DNA from: Apostichopus japonicus
Lineage: Eukaryota > Echinodermata > Holothuroidea > Aspidochirotida > Stichopodidae
DNA: 60,000 nucleotides
Assembly: GCF_037975245.1 (NCBI RefSeq)
Contig: NC_092577.1
Coordinates: forward strand, 24,179,398 to 24,239,397
Reading direction: 5' to 3'
The position numbers and the translations under genes were made by a program. Shown here one piece after another: positions 1 to 11,390 of the stretch; positions within the stretch are counted from its first letter, which is position 1; each line of letters starts with the position of its first letter. The notes under the pieces were generated by a model. It was not told where the DNA came from. It did no database searches and worked only from the letters and a program-made list of their open reading frames with translations.

Positions 1-156
1 CTGGCAGGCTTCTTGCAGAAGCAGACTTCGAAATCATAGGTGACTCTTTGGGTGTCCATTATGGCCCTATGAGGGCAAGGACCAGAAGAGAAGGAAAGCC
101 TCTCTTATCGAAATACTCCATCTCCCTGCTTGGGGAATCAAGTAGCGGTCCTGAAG
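1..156 (+). CDS. Candidate internal exon of the BRCT-like/zinc-finger/recombinase-like gene
   Basis: Frame 3 is open from the window edge and reads through GRLLAEADFEII and GVHYGPMRARTRR to SISLLGESSSGPE. It ends at a plausible splice donor (gaag|gtgatt, gt at 157-158). The exon ends in phase 1, the same phase as the next four candidate exons, which is the main reason to link it to them. No domain is recognised. The 5' side lies outside the window. The overlapping reading frames on either strand show no recognisable protein and are treated as chance. Confidence 0.4.
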
Positions 157-1215
157 GTGATTTACATGAGAGTTGTTCATTTCTCATTACAAATTCTGTT
201 TTGGGGGAAACCAATTTACTTTTACTTTTTGCATCATTGGGAAAAATCATTTTGTTAGTACATTGTAGGGAAAGAGGGCCAATTGTGAAGTTTAAAATGT
301 CTAAGCATGTGAAATCATGTGGTGATGATACTAGTAACATTTATATTTCTATCACATGCCTTTAGACCACTACAAAGGCGTCTGATGCAAATGACCATAA
401 TATATTTCTTACAAAAATATGCATATGGTTTCCGTGGCAAATTGGTTTCAGTGGATCAGAAACTCTTAAGACAATTACAAAAAGAAAATTCACATGTTTT
501 AAATAGCCAGTTCTGATCCATTAGACCTCATTTGTGGTGTCCCCCTGGTCTATCTTTGGGTCTCTGCTTTTCAAAAGTTATGTTAACGATATACTTATTT
601 CTGAAAATTTCTCATTGGTTATGTTGAAGATGACACAAATTTATTTTTCACTGACAGTGATCTATGGCAGCAACCATGGTTAACAGAAAACTAATTTGTT
701 ATTCAAAGAGGTTCCTGCAAGAGTTGAAATACTTTTCACATGTTCTACAAGTTTGTATTAATTTTCAAAGCCGCAATCCAGTTGACATGCAGCATAAAGT
801 TTATGCATGGGGTGTTCATTGGTTTCAACTTGAGATTGACAGAAACACAAATATATGTTTCACATGCAACATAACAAATGGCAAAGGACTTTTCATTACC
901 AGTAGATTAAAAAAAAAACCTGCTCCTGAACCCTCCAGTTTGTTCAAGTAGTCCAATCTGCTAAAATTACGGATGTTAATCTCTGTCTAGCCACTATCAT
1001 GTATTTGAGAAAATGTTTTAATTCACTGTGACAACATCGGTATTCCACACCTGTAGGTTACATATGGTTTTTAGTGCCTTTCCTTGCACTGCATGTTATT
1101 AATTGTAGCCTTCATTTTATTTGCAATTTCTTGAGTTATGATGTTTGTTTAATGTATGTTACTATTGTACAATTGTACTCAACAAACTTTTAATTCCCAA
1201 CATTTTTCTTTTCAG

Positions 1216-1314
1216 ATGAGTTTGAAAACCTTTTGAAGCTGTCTGGAGCAAATGGTCCAGATGCATGCATATCAATAGCAGTATTTAATGAAGAAGGCGG
1301 CAAGATGTTAGATG
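1216..1314 (+). CDS. Candidate exon, start of a BRCT-like segment
   Basis: The exon follows a pyrimidine-rich tract with ttttcttttcag ending at 1215 and stops at a strong donor (gatg|gtatgt). It is 99 nt long and phase 1 at both ends. It encodes DEFENLLKLSGANG, CISIAVFNEEGGKMLD. The hydrophobic ISIAVF strand followed by a GG pair could be the first strand and turn of a BRCT fold. This rests on its position before the more convincing next exon. Confidence 0.45.
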
Positions 1315-1754
1315 GTATGTAATAAGAAGTATTTAACAATAGTACCACAAAATGATTTTTGCAAATGTAGAAACTGTATTCTACTTATAGCAGTGTAAAT
1401 ACTAACTCATGTGGCCTAGCTTACTTGGCACATGTCTTTTTTGTGGTTATGTAACACTAAAGTGTATGATAAATTTGATGGTCATACTGTTACAGGTTTT
1501 ATCTCTCCTTCAATTATAGTCATTCACATTCATGCTGAATTTCTACAAAGGAATGTGCAAGGGTGTTGATACACATTGCCAATGGTGCAAGTTGCTAGTG
1601 CAAAATTGGGTGTAACATTAACAGAGAATAACAAACATAAAATAAAGTACATGCGTCAATCGATCATTGTTGTGTTCCTTCTTTAAAGTTTTAATGACAA
1701 CCTCACTAAAACATAATTTATGATTTTTGTTTATTCTCATTCTGTATTGGCAAG

Positions 1755-1964
1755 TAATATGTATGACTATTGTTTCAAATAATTGGTCACTGCATGGTGA
1801 AACTTCGCATCCTTATATGGTGAAAGGTGCTTTGACAGAATTATGGAGAAGGACAATGTCGCAAGAGTATGATGGCAGGCCAGTTGTTGCAGTTGAATGG
1901 CTTTTGGACACCATCTGCAAACATGAAATACAGCCACTGGGGAATTATGAACACCTAATCAACA
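1755..1964 (+). CDS. Exon encoding the second half of a BRCT-like domain
   Basis: An acceptor (ggcaag) ends at 1754 and a good donor (aaca|gtaagt) follows 1964; both ends are phase 1. The encoded segment runs VICMTIVSNNW ... ALTELWRRTMSQEYDGRPVV, then AVEWLLDTICKHEIQPL. A hydrophobic 'VV' strand followed by (V/P)xWLLDxI and a 'PLxxY' end is the usual C-terminal pattern of BRCT phosphopeptide-binding domains. The Trp in EWLL is the family's conserved tryptophan. The N-terminal half is less clear, so the domain call is provisional. Confidence 0.45.
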
Positions 1965-2915
1965 GTAAGTACATCATCTTTTTTTCTTCATCAATTTGCA
2001 AGATCACTAAATCTGTGATTCTGCAGACTTTTGTGTGCCATCTCTTTATGCACCATCATTTCAATATAAAACTGTACTCAAACCCAGTTTTGATTACTAA
2101 ATATACTAAATATACAGTTTTCAAACTGATCAAGTGCTTTGCAACCTTTGTGTTAATTAATTCATTTCCGCTTTGTGTGTATGAAATAAAAAAAACAGCT
2201 CTTGTTGGCCTAAGGAAAAGTACATTACCTTAACCAATTGTCTCAATTGTTTAATCCATTCATTAAAGTTAGTAATAACTGAAATTGTTAAAGTATACTG
2301 TTTGATGCAATGGGTTGCTAATTTCATGCATTAATGTTCATAGGTAGAAAATGGAAGGATAGGCTTTTATTAGATCTAAATCTATCTGAATAATCTAAAT
2401 ACAATCTGAATAAGTGAAAACATACCAATATCCACCAAGTAATTCTAAAATTTCCCCCAGGTTGTCCTCAAAACAACTCATGGCACTAGAAGGCACCTAA
2501 AATCCTACATTCACCCCAAGTTAGGGTTCAAGATCTTTTCCCTATGTGTTTGCATGTATGCACTCATGCTCAGTCATTGAGCATTTTGAAAATGAACAGT
2601 TTTGTACAGCCTAGGAATAACTGATGTCAAATTGCCTTTCCTTCCTGCAATGACCATGTTACAGGATGATCTCTGAACAGAAAAGCCTGCATATACATTG
2701 GTTAATCTGTACACCTGTAGCATATGAACTTTTTCATACCAATAACTAAGCAGTTTTACCAGAGAACATATTGAACAGTATTTCCAAAGCTCATATTAAA
2801 GTGTCATCCATGTCATGATAATTTGTCTCAAACAACAAACTTTTTGGATGAAATATAGCAATAATTATCAGTTAAGCATTAAGAGATGAATCAATTTATT
2901 ATTTCTGATTCCTAG

Positions 2916-3130
2916 AAAACGACCAAGAACTCTCAGATGAATCTTCAGATGAGTACATCCCAGAACATTGTGAAGATTCTAGCAGTAATGAGGAAGCTGA
3001 AGTAGATCAGAATGAACTCGCTGAACTATGTGATGTTGGTGCTGAGGAACTGTTAAGATTGTTTAAAGCATTAAAGATTCATAAAAACACACTCATGATT
3101 GCATCACAAACTGTATTTAGTGTTACATAA
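2916..3130 (+). CDS. Candidate acidic exon (or terminal exon)
   Basis: An acceptor (gattcctag) ends at 2915 and the frame needed by the previous phase-1 donor is open: KNDQELSDESSDEYIPEHCE, then a run rich in Glu, Asp and Ser, then LAELCDVGAEELLRLFKALK and a stop at 3128-3130. To join the next exon in phase, it would have to leave earlier, for example at the donor-like agca|gtaatg (exon end 2984). Both an alternative terminal exon and a linker exon are possible. Highly acidic linkers are common in nuclear proteins. Confidence 0.4.
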
Positions 3131-3638
3131 AAATGCTGTGAAGTTGTATATTGAATAAGTGTGCTAATTACTCAAAAATGTTGCAGCAGTATGGAGGAAG
3201 GTGTTATTTCCATGTCCAATTTGACATTTATCCCCAGTTTACTGCTTCCTTGAAACAAATCAATTATTACACCAGCTCGACCACCAGATCAAGCAATTGT
3301 TATTGTATAAAGCCATTGTAACTCCAGTGAATGCATTGTTGGTATTTGTGTATCAAAGTATTGCACCTTATTTTAAAGGTGCAAGCTCTGATAATGTTTG
3401 TCATGGAATGTTATTGTAATGTTTTTTAAGACCATGACAGTGCTGTTTACTAGTAATTTGTTCCATTTCTCAATTACATTGGTGACTGTTAATGTTTAAA
3501 ACTTTATCGATACAAAATCATACCAGCAGAGAAAAAAACTTCTTTGGGAAAACTTCATGTAATGATCTGCAAAGTGTATCAATATTTTTAGCCTTAAGTC
3601 AACATTCAGTGCATTGTATTATTTTTTTCATATTTCAG
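3131..3638 (+). other. Putative intron / spacer
   Basis: AT-rich non-coding DNA between the acidic exon and the large zinc-finger exon. It ends in a pyrimidine-rich acceptor (ttcatatttcag at 3638). No other feature was seen. Confidence 0.4.
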
Positions 3639-5839
3639 GAAAAGAAGAACATTTAACTGCTCAGGCTGCATTGAGGGACAATCCTGACAGAGAGGGTACT
3701 AACCATGCACCTTTTGTAGTCACTACTGAAACTGATAGCAAATACTGCTACTGTCCGTTCTGTGACAAATCCCAAGAAAAGCTGCCAAGGCACTGTAAAA
3801 TGCTACATGCTGAGGAGGTACTTGTGGCCAAAGCCAGCAGCATTTCCAAAGATCATGTGCAGGACATAAGAGAGGAATGGCGGAAAATCCGTAACATGGG
3901 GAACCATAAACATAACACTCTTGTTTTCCAAGGAGAAGCCAGTGACCTAGTTGTCCAAAAGAGACCCACAGATAACCAAGATAAGCGCCACAAAATTTTT
4001 TCTTACGTTCCATGTGGCGATTGCCTAGGCTACTACCACAAGGATTCTCTGTGGATACATAAGAAAAGTGCAAAGTAAGAGAACCCAGTTGTAGTTCTGC
4101 TCATAGCAATCATGTAAAATAAGGCAGAAAGATGATTGCATTCAAGGACAACATTTCAGGAGATCTGTCTGAGTGCTTGCATAGCATGGCAATGGACCAC
4201 CTCTCACCGATCGTCAGGAATGACAGAGATATATTGCAAGTTGGGCAGAATATTCTTGATGCGAGTAACTCCTCAAGAAAGAAAGATAAGGCAAGAGAAA
4301 AAATGCGGAGTATTGCCAAAGTTGTTAAACATGCCCGTGAACTGGACAGAACAATTCAGACAGCAAGAGACCTTGTCCATCCATTTAAGTTTGATGTGGT
4401 CGTGAAGTCCGCGAAAAAGCTGTCCGGATATGACGAACCGAAGCAACTCCACACAAGTTACTCAACTGTTTTAAGAGTAGGCCATGCCATGACAGACTTG
4501 GCTTCGGTGAAAAAAATGAGTACATCAAGCTGCAGATGAGAGAAAGTATTACTGCAGTTGATGACTTTATCTACTTGAGGGCAACAGAGTGGAGAGTGCG
4601 AGTAACGGCTTCAGCACACAGGCGAAGTCAGGAAAACAAATGGAAAGCCCCAAAATTGCTGCCATTGACAGAAGACTGTGTTGCTTTCAACACATTCCTA
4701 CAGAGTGAGGAGGCAGAGCTGAAGAAGGCCTCTTCAAAGGGATTTACATCTCCTGAAGCATACAAACAGTTTGCCTCTGTTTGGCGCAGGTCATCTTCTT
4801 CAATCGCCGACGTCCCCGGGAAGTGGAACAGCTCACTGTTAAGGACTACACCAATCAAATCTCCAGTACTATGCCCATTCATGATGAAATTCAGCAATCC
4901 TTGACATTCTCAGAGAAGATAAGCCTGAAAAGACTCACAATGCTGATGGTGAGGGGAAAGCGTGGACGAGGAGTTCCTATCCTACTGAGTTCATCCCTAA
5001 AGCAGAGCCTTGATATGCTAGCAGAACATAACAAGGACAGGGAGTTCTTGTTTTCCCGTGTGACTGACAAGTCATTAACACCTCTCCGTGGCTATGTGGC
5101 AATGGCTGAATTAGCCAGTGCTGCCAAACCAAAGTTGAAGCAGCCTAATAATATCAGGTGCACTAAATTGAGAAAACACCTAGCGACAATGTCCCAACTT
5201 CTCAATTTGAATGATAGCGAGCTAGAACAACTTGCTAACCACATGGGGCACGATATTAACGTCCATCGTGATTATTACCGCCTGCCAATGGAGGCACTCA
5301 TCCTTGCAAAAGTAAGCAAGATGCTCACATTGTCGTCACAAGAAGGAAAAATACATCAATATCAAGGGAAGTCGCTTGATGAAATCACTGTGCATCCAGA
5401 TGAGCAATTGGTAACAGCCTCTCAGAGTGATGATGATGATGACGATAATGATGGTGATGAAGAGGACACCAAAGATGATGATAATGATGATGATGGTAAA
5501 CATGATGATGAGGATGATGATGATGATGGTGCTGATGAGGATGATGATGATGGTGCTGATGATGATGATGTTGAAGCTGATGACAAGAAAGCCAGAAATT
5601 CTAAGGCCACATGTCGTCCAAAATACACACGGTGGAGTGGTGTGGAAGAGAAATTCCTCTTTAGGCAGAAGGAAATCAAGACCCTCATGGCTACAAGAAG
5701 AGCTCCTGGAAAATCGATTTGCTTGCTAATAAAGCAACGAAGTAAAGGCCTCCTAGATGGGAAGACTTGGCTGGACTTGAAGAACAAAGTCCATAATACC
5801 AACAGATTAGAAAAATTAAAACTTCAGAAGCAATGTTGA
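3639..5839 (+). pseudogene. Large exon: C2H2-type fingers, tyrosine-recombinase-like core, acidic tract and Myb-like end, with frame breaks
   Basis: The exon starts after an acceptor at 3638, in phase 1. Near residue 40 is a finger, YCPFCDKSQEKLPRHCKMLH (CX2C...HX4H); near 130 a second, CGDCLGYYHKDSLWIH. A central helical region follows (4132-4780). The next part contains FFNRRRPREVEQL, then RKHLATMSQLLNLND and NHMGHDINVHRDYYRLP. This Arg...His...Tyr pattern is that of Crypton-like tyrosine recombinases and of the related multi-copy genes of fish and marine invertebrates. An Asp-rich tract coded by GAT/GAC repeats (5427-5580) precedes a C-terminal Myb/SANT-like segment (RWSGVEEKFLF ... GKTWLDLKNKVHNTN). 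The frame changes near 4078-4132, at an A-run near 4510-4517, and near 4780, so as written no single protein is made. Role unknown; DNA binding is likely. It may be a decayed copy, or the breaks may be homopolymer errors. Confidence 0.6.
5427..5580 (+). repeat. GAT/GAC trinucleotide repeat in coding sequence
   Basis: A long imperfect (gat)n run encodes a poly-Asp tract of about 50 residues in the open frame. The other frames give low-complexity Met or Ser runs that are not genes. Confidence 0.85.
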
Positions 5840-6689
5840 AAACTCAGCACATGTTGTAGCCATAGAGTTAAAGTTTTCATATATGGCTGTATTTCGTTTG
5901 ATATTAAGTTTAAGTCTTTCAAAGAGGGTCTATCTTTGAGTTTTTGTTATTATAGCAATGGACTTCATCAGTTTATATTTCTACATGAGCCTATGTTTTG
6001 AGGGACGATTCCATTTTTACGATGAAACCTTTAATATAAGGCTTGACCTCGATATTATAGTATATACCTTCTCCCCTGGTACATAGTATGAGTTATTGCC
6101 TCCCATTTGCTCAAGTACGTACCTTTGTGTGTTGAGGATGGGTTTTCCTTATTTATTCCAGCAGTTCCCTTTAATTTTGATCATTGAAGATGGTTTTCAA
6201 TCATCCTGATACTTTTTTGTTATTAATGTTCTTCATTTTCATGAAGAATATACCTTTTAACATTGAACTGTGATTTAGGATGGCTTTCAATTATTTTGCA
6301 TGGTCAAGTTTACTGTAGTATTATCCTGGACTCTAATATAGGCCCTATGCCAAATAAAATTGTCCTGTGCTTGAGATTGGATACAAATATTTCCTGACTT
6401 TTTTAAATATTCTCCTATTCTATAGTCATTGACTCCCATACATAGAGAATTTATGCATGTAACTTTGTCCTGTTTTTTAGGATAGATTGAAATATTTCCT
6501 GACCTTTTCTGTTATTACTGTTCTTTTATGTCATCAACAACATACCAATTTACAAGTGCCTGTGATTTAGGATGGCTTTCAGTCATCTTGCACGGTGAAG
6601 TTAACTGTAGTATTATCCTGGACTCTAATATAGGCCCTATGCCAGATAAACATGTTGTGTCTTGGGATGGATCTAAATATTTCCTTCTT
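5840..6689. repeat. 3' flank with a direct repeat of about 290 bp
   Basis: The segment with ggatggctttca, tatcctggactctaatatag and gccctatgcca occurs at about 6276-6400 and again at about 6569-6690. The preceding stretches (a ttattaat/ttattactgttctt block and a tgtgatttaggatgg block) are also repeated about 290 bp apart. No coding frame is evident. Confidence 0.6.
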
Positions 6690-7904
6690 GGTTTCTTGCT
6701 TTAGCAAAAGGAACCTATGCAGTCAGGTTGGCGTGTGTGTGTCTGTGTGTGTCTGTGTGTGCATCTGTGACACTTGCTTGGGTACGCTCTATCTCAATAA
6801 GGGAAAGTTGGATTGAGGCCAAACTTGGACCATAGAGCCGCCATATGGAGGTGTGCCCTATTGTTTTTGGTGCCCACAAAGGTCACCGAAGGTCAGTTAT
6901 GGTCCAAAAACCCAAAACATTAAAACTGCAATAACTCCCAGTGCCTATGTGCTACAAGGTTGATATTTTGGGACAAGTTGTGAACTGGTTAGGGGAACAT
7001 TTTGAAACTTAACGGTCATGTGATCTGAGGTCACCAAAGGTCAATTAATGTTAAAAAACTAGTATTTTTGCGATAACTTGAGAACAAATTGTCCGTTAGG
7101 GTTGGGAGTTGCTTCAATGTTATCCAATTGTCAACCCGCATCTGGATGACCCTTTACCTCAATATGACCTCCGGTGACCTTTACTTGTTTTTGGGGATTT
7201 TTACAGTTTTGATGCTATTTTCAGATGTCAAAGGTACCTTCTGATCATAAATGTCAATAGGTTTACCCCGTGTGACCTTCGTGTGCGAAGTTATATGGGG
7301 TCAAAGTTTTTCGGTCGGAGTTAAGATGGTTGTACAGACTTTCCGTTTTGTTTTTTGGAATCAGGAGATTAAACTACATCAGAAACCAAGGTCAAAATGT
7401 GAAAGGTCACAGAAAAAATGTGCTTATTTTGGGAGGAAACGAGCAAAAAAAGAAAATGTTTGGTTTTGATGCTAGATTTGGATATCAAAGGTACCTTCCA
7501 AACAAAAATGTCAATTGGTTGACACCTGTGTGACCTTCGTGTGCGAAGTTATACGAGGTCAAAGTTAATTTTCAGACATTTAATGCAACAACTCCCAGTG
7601 CCAAGGTGTGACATGGTTGATATTTTTGGACAAGTTGCAAATGGTATAAGGAAATATTTTCAAACTTAACGTTCATGTGATCCGAGGTCACCAAAGGTCA
7701 ATTAATGATAAAAAAGTAGTATTTTGGGGGCAGAAAATGGGCAAAGAAAAAATGTTTCAATTTGTATAGTTTCATGCTCTAATTTAGGTCTCATCAATCA
7801 AAAGTTTCAATAAGGTGACCCAAGGTGACCTTTGTGTCTTCCGCGGATTTCCGATTTTTTTTTTTTTTTTCATTTTCTCGTTTTTTCTCGTAATTCGCGT
7901 TTTT
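6690..7904 (+). repeat. GGTCA-rich repeat, partial copy A
   Basis: It begins with ggtttcttgctttagc and aaaaggaacctatgcag, the same start as the longer copy at 7905, followed by a (gt)n microsatellite. It then contains units with aataactcccagtgcc, ggttgatattttggg and AGGTCACCAAAGGTCA. It ends in a T-rich stretch directly before the next copy starts. Short open frames here carry no recognisable protein. Confidence 0.7.
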
Positions 7905-10149
7905 GGTTCCTTGCTTTAGCAAAAGGAACCTATGCAGTCAGGTTGGCGTGTGTGTGTATGTATGTATGTATGTATGTGTGTGTGTGTGTGTGTCTGTGAC
8001 ACTTGCTTGGGTATCTCAATAAGGGAATGTTGGATTGAGGCCAAACTTGGACTATAGATCCGCCATATGGAGAAGGTGTGCCCTATTGTTTTTGGTGCCC
8101 ACAAAGGTCACCAAAGGTCAGTTATGGTCCAAAAACCGAAAATATTAAAACTGCAATAACTCCCAGTGCCAATGTGCGACAAGATTGATATTTTGGGACA
8201 AGTTGTGAACTGGTTAGGGGAGCATTTTCAAACTTAATGGTCATGTGATCCGAGGTCACCAAAGGTCAATTAATGATAAAAACTAGTATTTTGGCAATAA
8301 CTTGAGAACGAAATGTCTGTTAGGGTTGGGAGTTGCCTCAATGTAATCCAATTGTCGACCCGCATCTGGGTGACCCTTGACCTCAATTTGACCTCTGGTG
8401 ACCTTTTCGTGTTTTTGGGATTTTTACAGTTTCGATGCTATTTTCAGATGTCAAAGGTACCTTCTGATCATAAATGTCAATAGGTTGACCCCGTGTGACC
8501 TTTAAGTGCGAAGTTATATGGGGTCAAAGTTTTTCGGTCGGAGTTAGGATGGTTGTACAGACTTTTCGTTTTGTTTTTTGGAATCAGGATATTAAACTAC
8601 ATCTGAAACCAAGGTCAAAAGGTCAAAGGTCACATTAGAAAAAATGTGCTTATTTTGGGAGGAAACGAGCAAAAAAGAAAATGTTTGGTTTTGATGCTAG
8701 ATTTGGATATCAAAGGTACCTTCCGATTAAAAATGTCAATTGGTTGACACCCGTGTGACCTTCGTGTGCGAAGTTATACGAGGTCAAAGTTAATTTACAC
8801 ACATTTAATGCAACAACTCCCAGTTCCATGGTGTGACATGGTTGATATTTTTGGACAAGTTGCAAATGGTATAGGGGAATATTTTCAAACTTAACGGTCA
8901 TGTGATCCGAGGTCACCAAAGGTCAATTAATGTCAAAAAACTAGTATTTTGGGGGTAGAAAATGGGCAAAGAAATTTTTTTTTGAATTTTTACAGTTTGA
9001 TGCTCTAATTTAGGTCTCATCAATCAAAAATGTCAATAAGTTGACCCAAGGTGACCTTTGTATGTTCAGTTATATGAGGTCAAAGTTAATTTTCAGACAT
9101 TTAGTGTAATAACTCCCAGTGCCAAGGTGTTACACAGTTGATATTTTGAGACAAGTTGCAAATGGTATAGGGGAATATTTTCAAACTTAACGGTCATGTG
9201 ATCCGAGGTCACCAAAGGTCAATTAATGATAAAAAACTAGTATTTTTTGCGATAACTTGAGAACAAATTGTCCGTTAGGGTTGGGAGTTGCTTCAATGTA
9301 ATCCAATTGTCGACCCGCATCTGGGTGACCCTTGACCTCAATTTGACCTCTGGTGACCTTTTTAGTGTTTTGTGGATTTTTACAGTTTCGATGCTATTTT
9401 CAGATGTTAAAGGTACCTTCTGATCATAAATGTCAATGGGTTGACCCCCATTTGACCTTCGTGTGCGAAGTTATTTGAGGTCAAAGTTAATTTTCACACA
9501 TTTAATGCAATAACTCCCAGTGCCAAGGTGTGACAAGGTTGATTTTTTTGGACAAGTTGCAAATGGTATAGGGGAATATTTTCAAACTTAACGGTTATGT
9601 GATCCAAGGTCACCAAAGGTCAGCTAATGTTAAAAAAGTATTATGGGGGGAGAAAATGGGCAAAGAAAAAATGTTTGAATTTTTACAGTCATGCTCTATT
9701 TAGGTCTCACCGATCAAAAATGTCAATCGGTTGACCTCCGGGTGACCTTTGTGTGTGAAGTTACATACAAGTTCAAAAGTTAATTTTTGGACATTTAATG
9801 CAATTAAATCTCAATGCCAAGGTGTGACATGGTTGATATTTTGGGACAAGTTGTGAATGGGGTGGTGGAACATTTTGAAACTTAAAGGTCATGTCATCTG
9901 AGGTCACCATTGTTATCATATCTGTTGACACGCTTGTAGGTCTGTTATATTTGTTACATTTTCGACGCCATATATAGATCTCAAAAGTGCCTTTTGATAA
10001 AAAAATCCGATCACATTTTGTGATCACAAAAGTGTTGGCTATAGTGTTGGTTACTTTATGGGAACATGTAGGACAATTACTTGGACTATTTCAGCCCAAT
10101 CTTGCTTGATAATATGATGTGTATTGTCATATACCCCAAGCAAGGAACC
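7905..10149 (+). mobile_element. GGTCA-rich repeat element with inverted ends, copy B
   Basis: The left end starts GGTTCCTTGCTT and the right end finishes AAGCAAGGAACC (10138-10149), a 12-bp terminal inverted repeat. The left end is itself a near-palindrome (7905-7930). A (gt)n/(gtat)n microsatellite follows at 7947-7994. The interior is four to five diverged internal repeats of about 290-660 bp rich in AGGTCA/TGACCT hexamers. No transposase frame was seen, so it would be non-autonomous if mobile. No clear target-site duplication was found. Confidence 0.5.
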
Positions 10150-11390
10150 ACAGTGCCCTTGGGCTCTTGTTATTCTTTTTTTTAGTTAATTTTTTTGTTC
10201 ATTTTTGGTTTTTTTTTGGGGGCCGAACATGCTGGACTGTGAAGGAAAGGAACACCGAATTTGACCAGTGGTGAAATCAAGTAGCACAAAGCAAGCCAAA
10301 AAGCCTTTTTTGCTTAAAAAAAGCTAATGGATAAATTAAACAAGCAGAAATTCCACACTTTTTTGGCGAGTTACGTGATGTGATAGATTCCATCTAGAGT
10401 CCACCATTTTGCATCTTAGCCCTGACAAAATTCTAAAGGGGAGGGGGACACTCCCTCCCCTTAAACCCCTCCCCCAGGACGGCGATCGATAAATTTCAGA
10501 ATTTTTTTCCCCGGCTCAGTCTCATCCCTGTATAAGAGGTCACAGTTAATTTTCAGACATTTAGTACAATAACTCCCAGTGCCAAGGTGGGTGACCCTTG
10601 ACCTCAATTTGACCTCTGGTGACCTTTAAGTGTTTTGGGGATTTTTACAGTTTCAATTCTATTTTCAGATGTTAAAGGTACCTCCTGATCATAAATGTCA
10701 ATAGGTTGACCCCCCGTGTGACCTTCGAGTGCGAAGCTATACGAAGTCAAAGTTAATTTTCAGACATTTAATGCAATAGATCCCAGTGCCAAGGTGTGAC
10801 AAGGTTGATATTTTGGGACAAGTTGCAAATGGTATAGGGGAATATTTTGAAACTTAACGGTCATGTGATCAGAGTCACCAAAGGTCAATTAATGTTAAAA
10901 AACTAGTATTTTGGGGTAGAAAATGGGCAAAGTATAACAAGTTTGAATTTTTATAGTTTTGATGCTATATTGACGTCTCACCGATCAAAAATGTCAATGG
11001 GTTGACCCTAGGTGACCTTTGTATGTGTTGTAAGAGGTCAAAGTTAATTTTCAGACATTTAGTACAATAACTTTCAGTGCCAAGGTGGGACACGGTCGAT
11101 ATTTTGGGACAAGTTGCAAATGGTATAGGGAAATATTTTCAAAGTTAATGGTCATGTGATCCGAGGTCACCAAAGGTCAATTAATGTTAAAAAATAGTAT
11201 TTTCGGGAGAGAAAATGGGCAAAGAAAAAATGTTTGAATTTGTATAGTTTTCATGCTCACCGATTGAAAATGTCAATGGATTGACCCCAGGTGACTTTTG
11301 TGTGTGAAGTTATACGAGGTCATAGTTAATTTTCAAACATTTAATGCAATAACTCCCAGTGCCAAGGGGTGACAGGGTACTGCTGACATC
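10150..11390. repeat. Non-repeat patch then further GGTCA-rich units
   Basis: 10150-10530 is T-rich and C-rich unique-looking DNA with no gene seen. From about 10535 the same repeat units return (ttcagacatttagt, aactcccagtgccaagg, ggttgatattttgggaca, aaaggtcaattaatg) up to about 11376. They may be the continuation of copy A interrupted by copy B. Confidence 0.5.

Noticed and set aside
5422-5802. Ser-rich frame on - and Met-rich frame on + across the GAT repeat
   Set aside because: Both are alternate readings of the trinucleotide repeat that codes poly-Asp in the supported frame.
7916-8104. Small - strand frame with a His/Thr run
   Set aside because: It is the gt/gtat microsatellite read on the other strand; no homology or splice context.
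6690-11376. Possible centromeric satellite
   Set aside because: Unit lengths vary (about 280-660 bp), a microsatellite-linked start recurs, and dispersed copies occur at 41348, so a dispersed repeat fits better.
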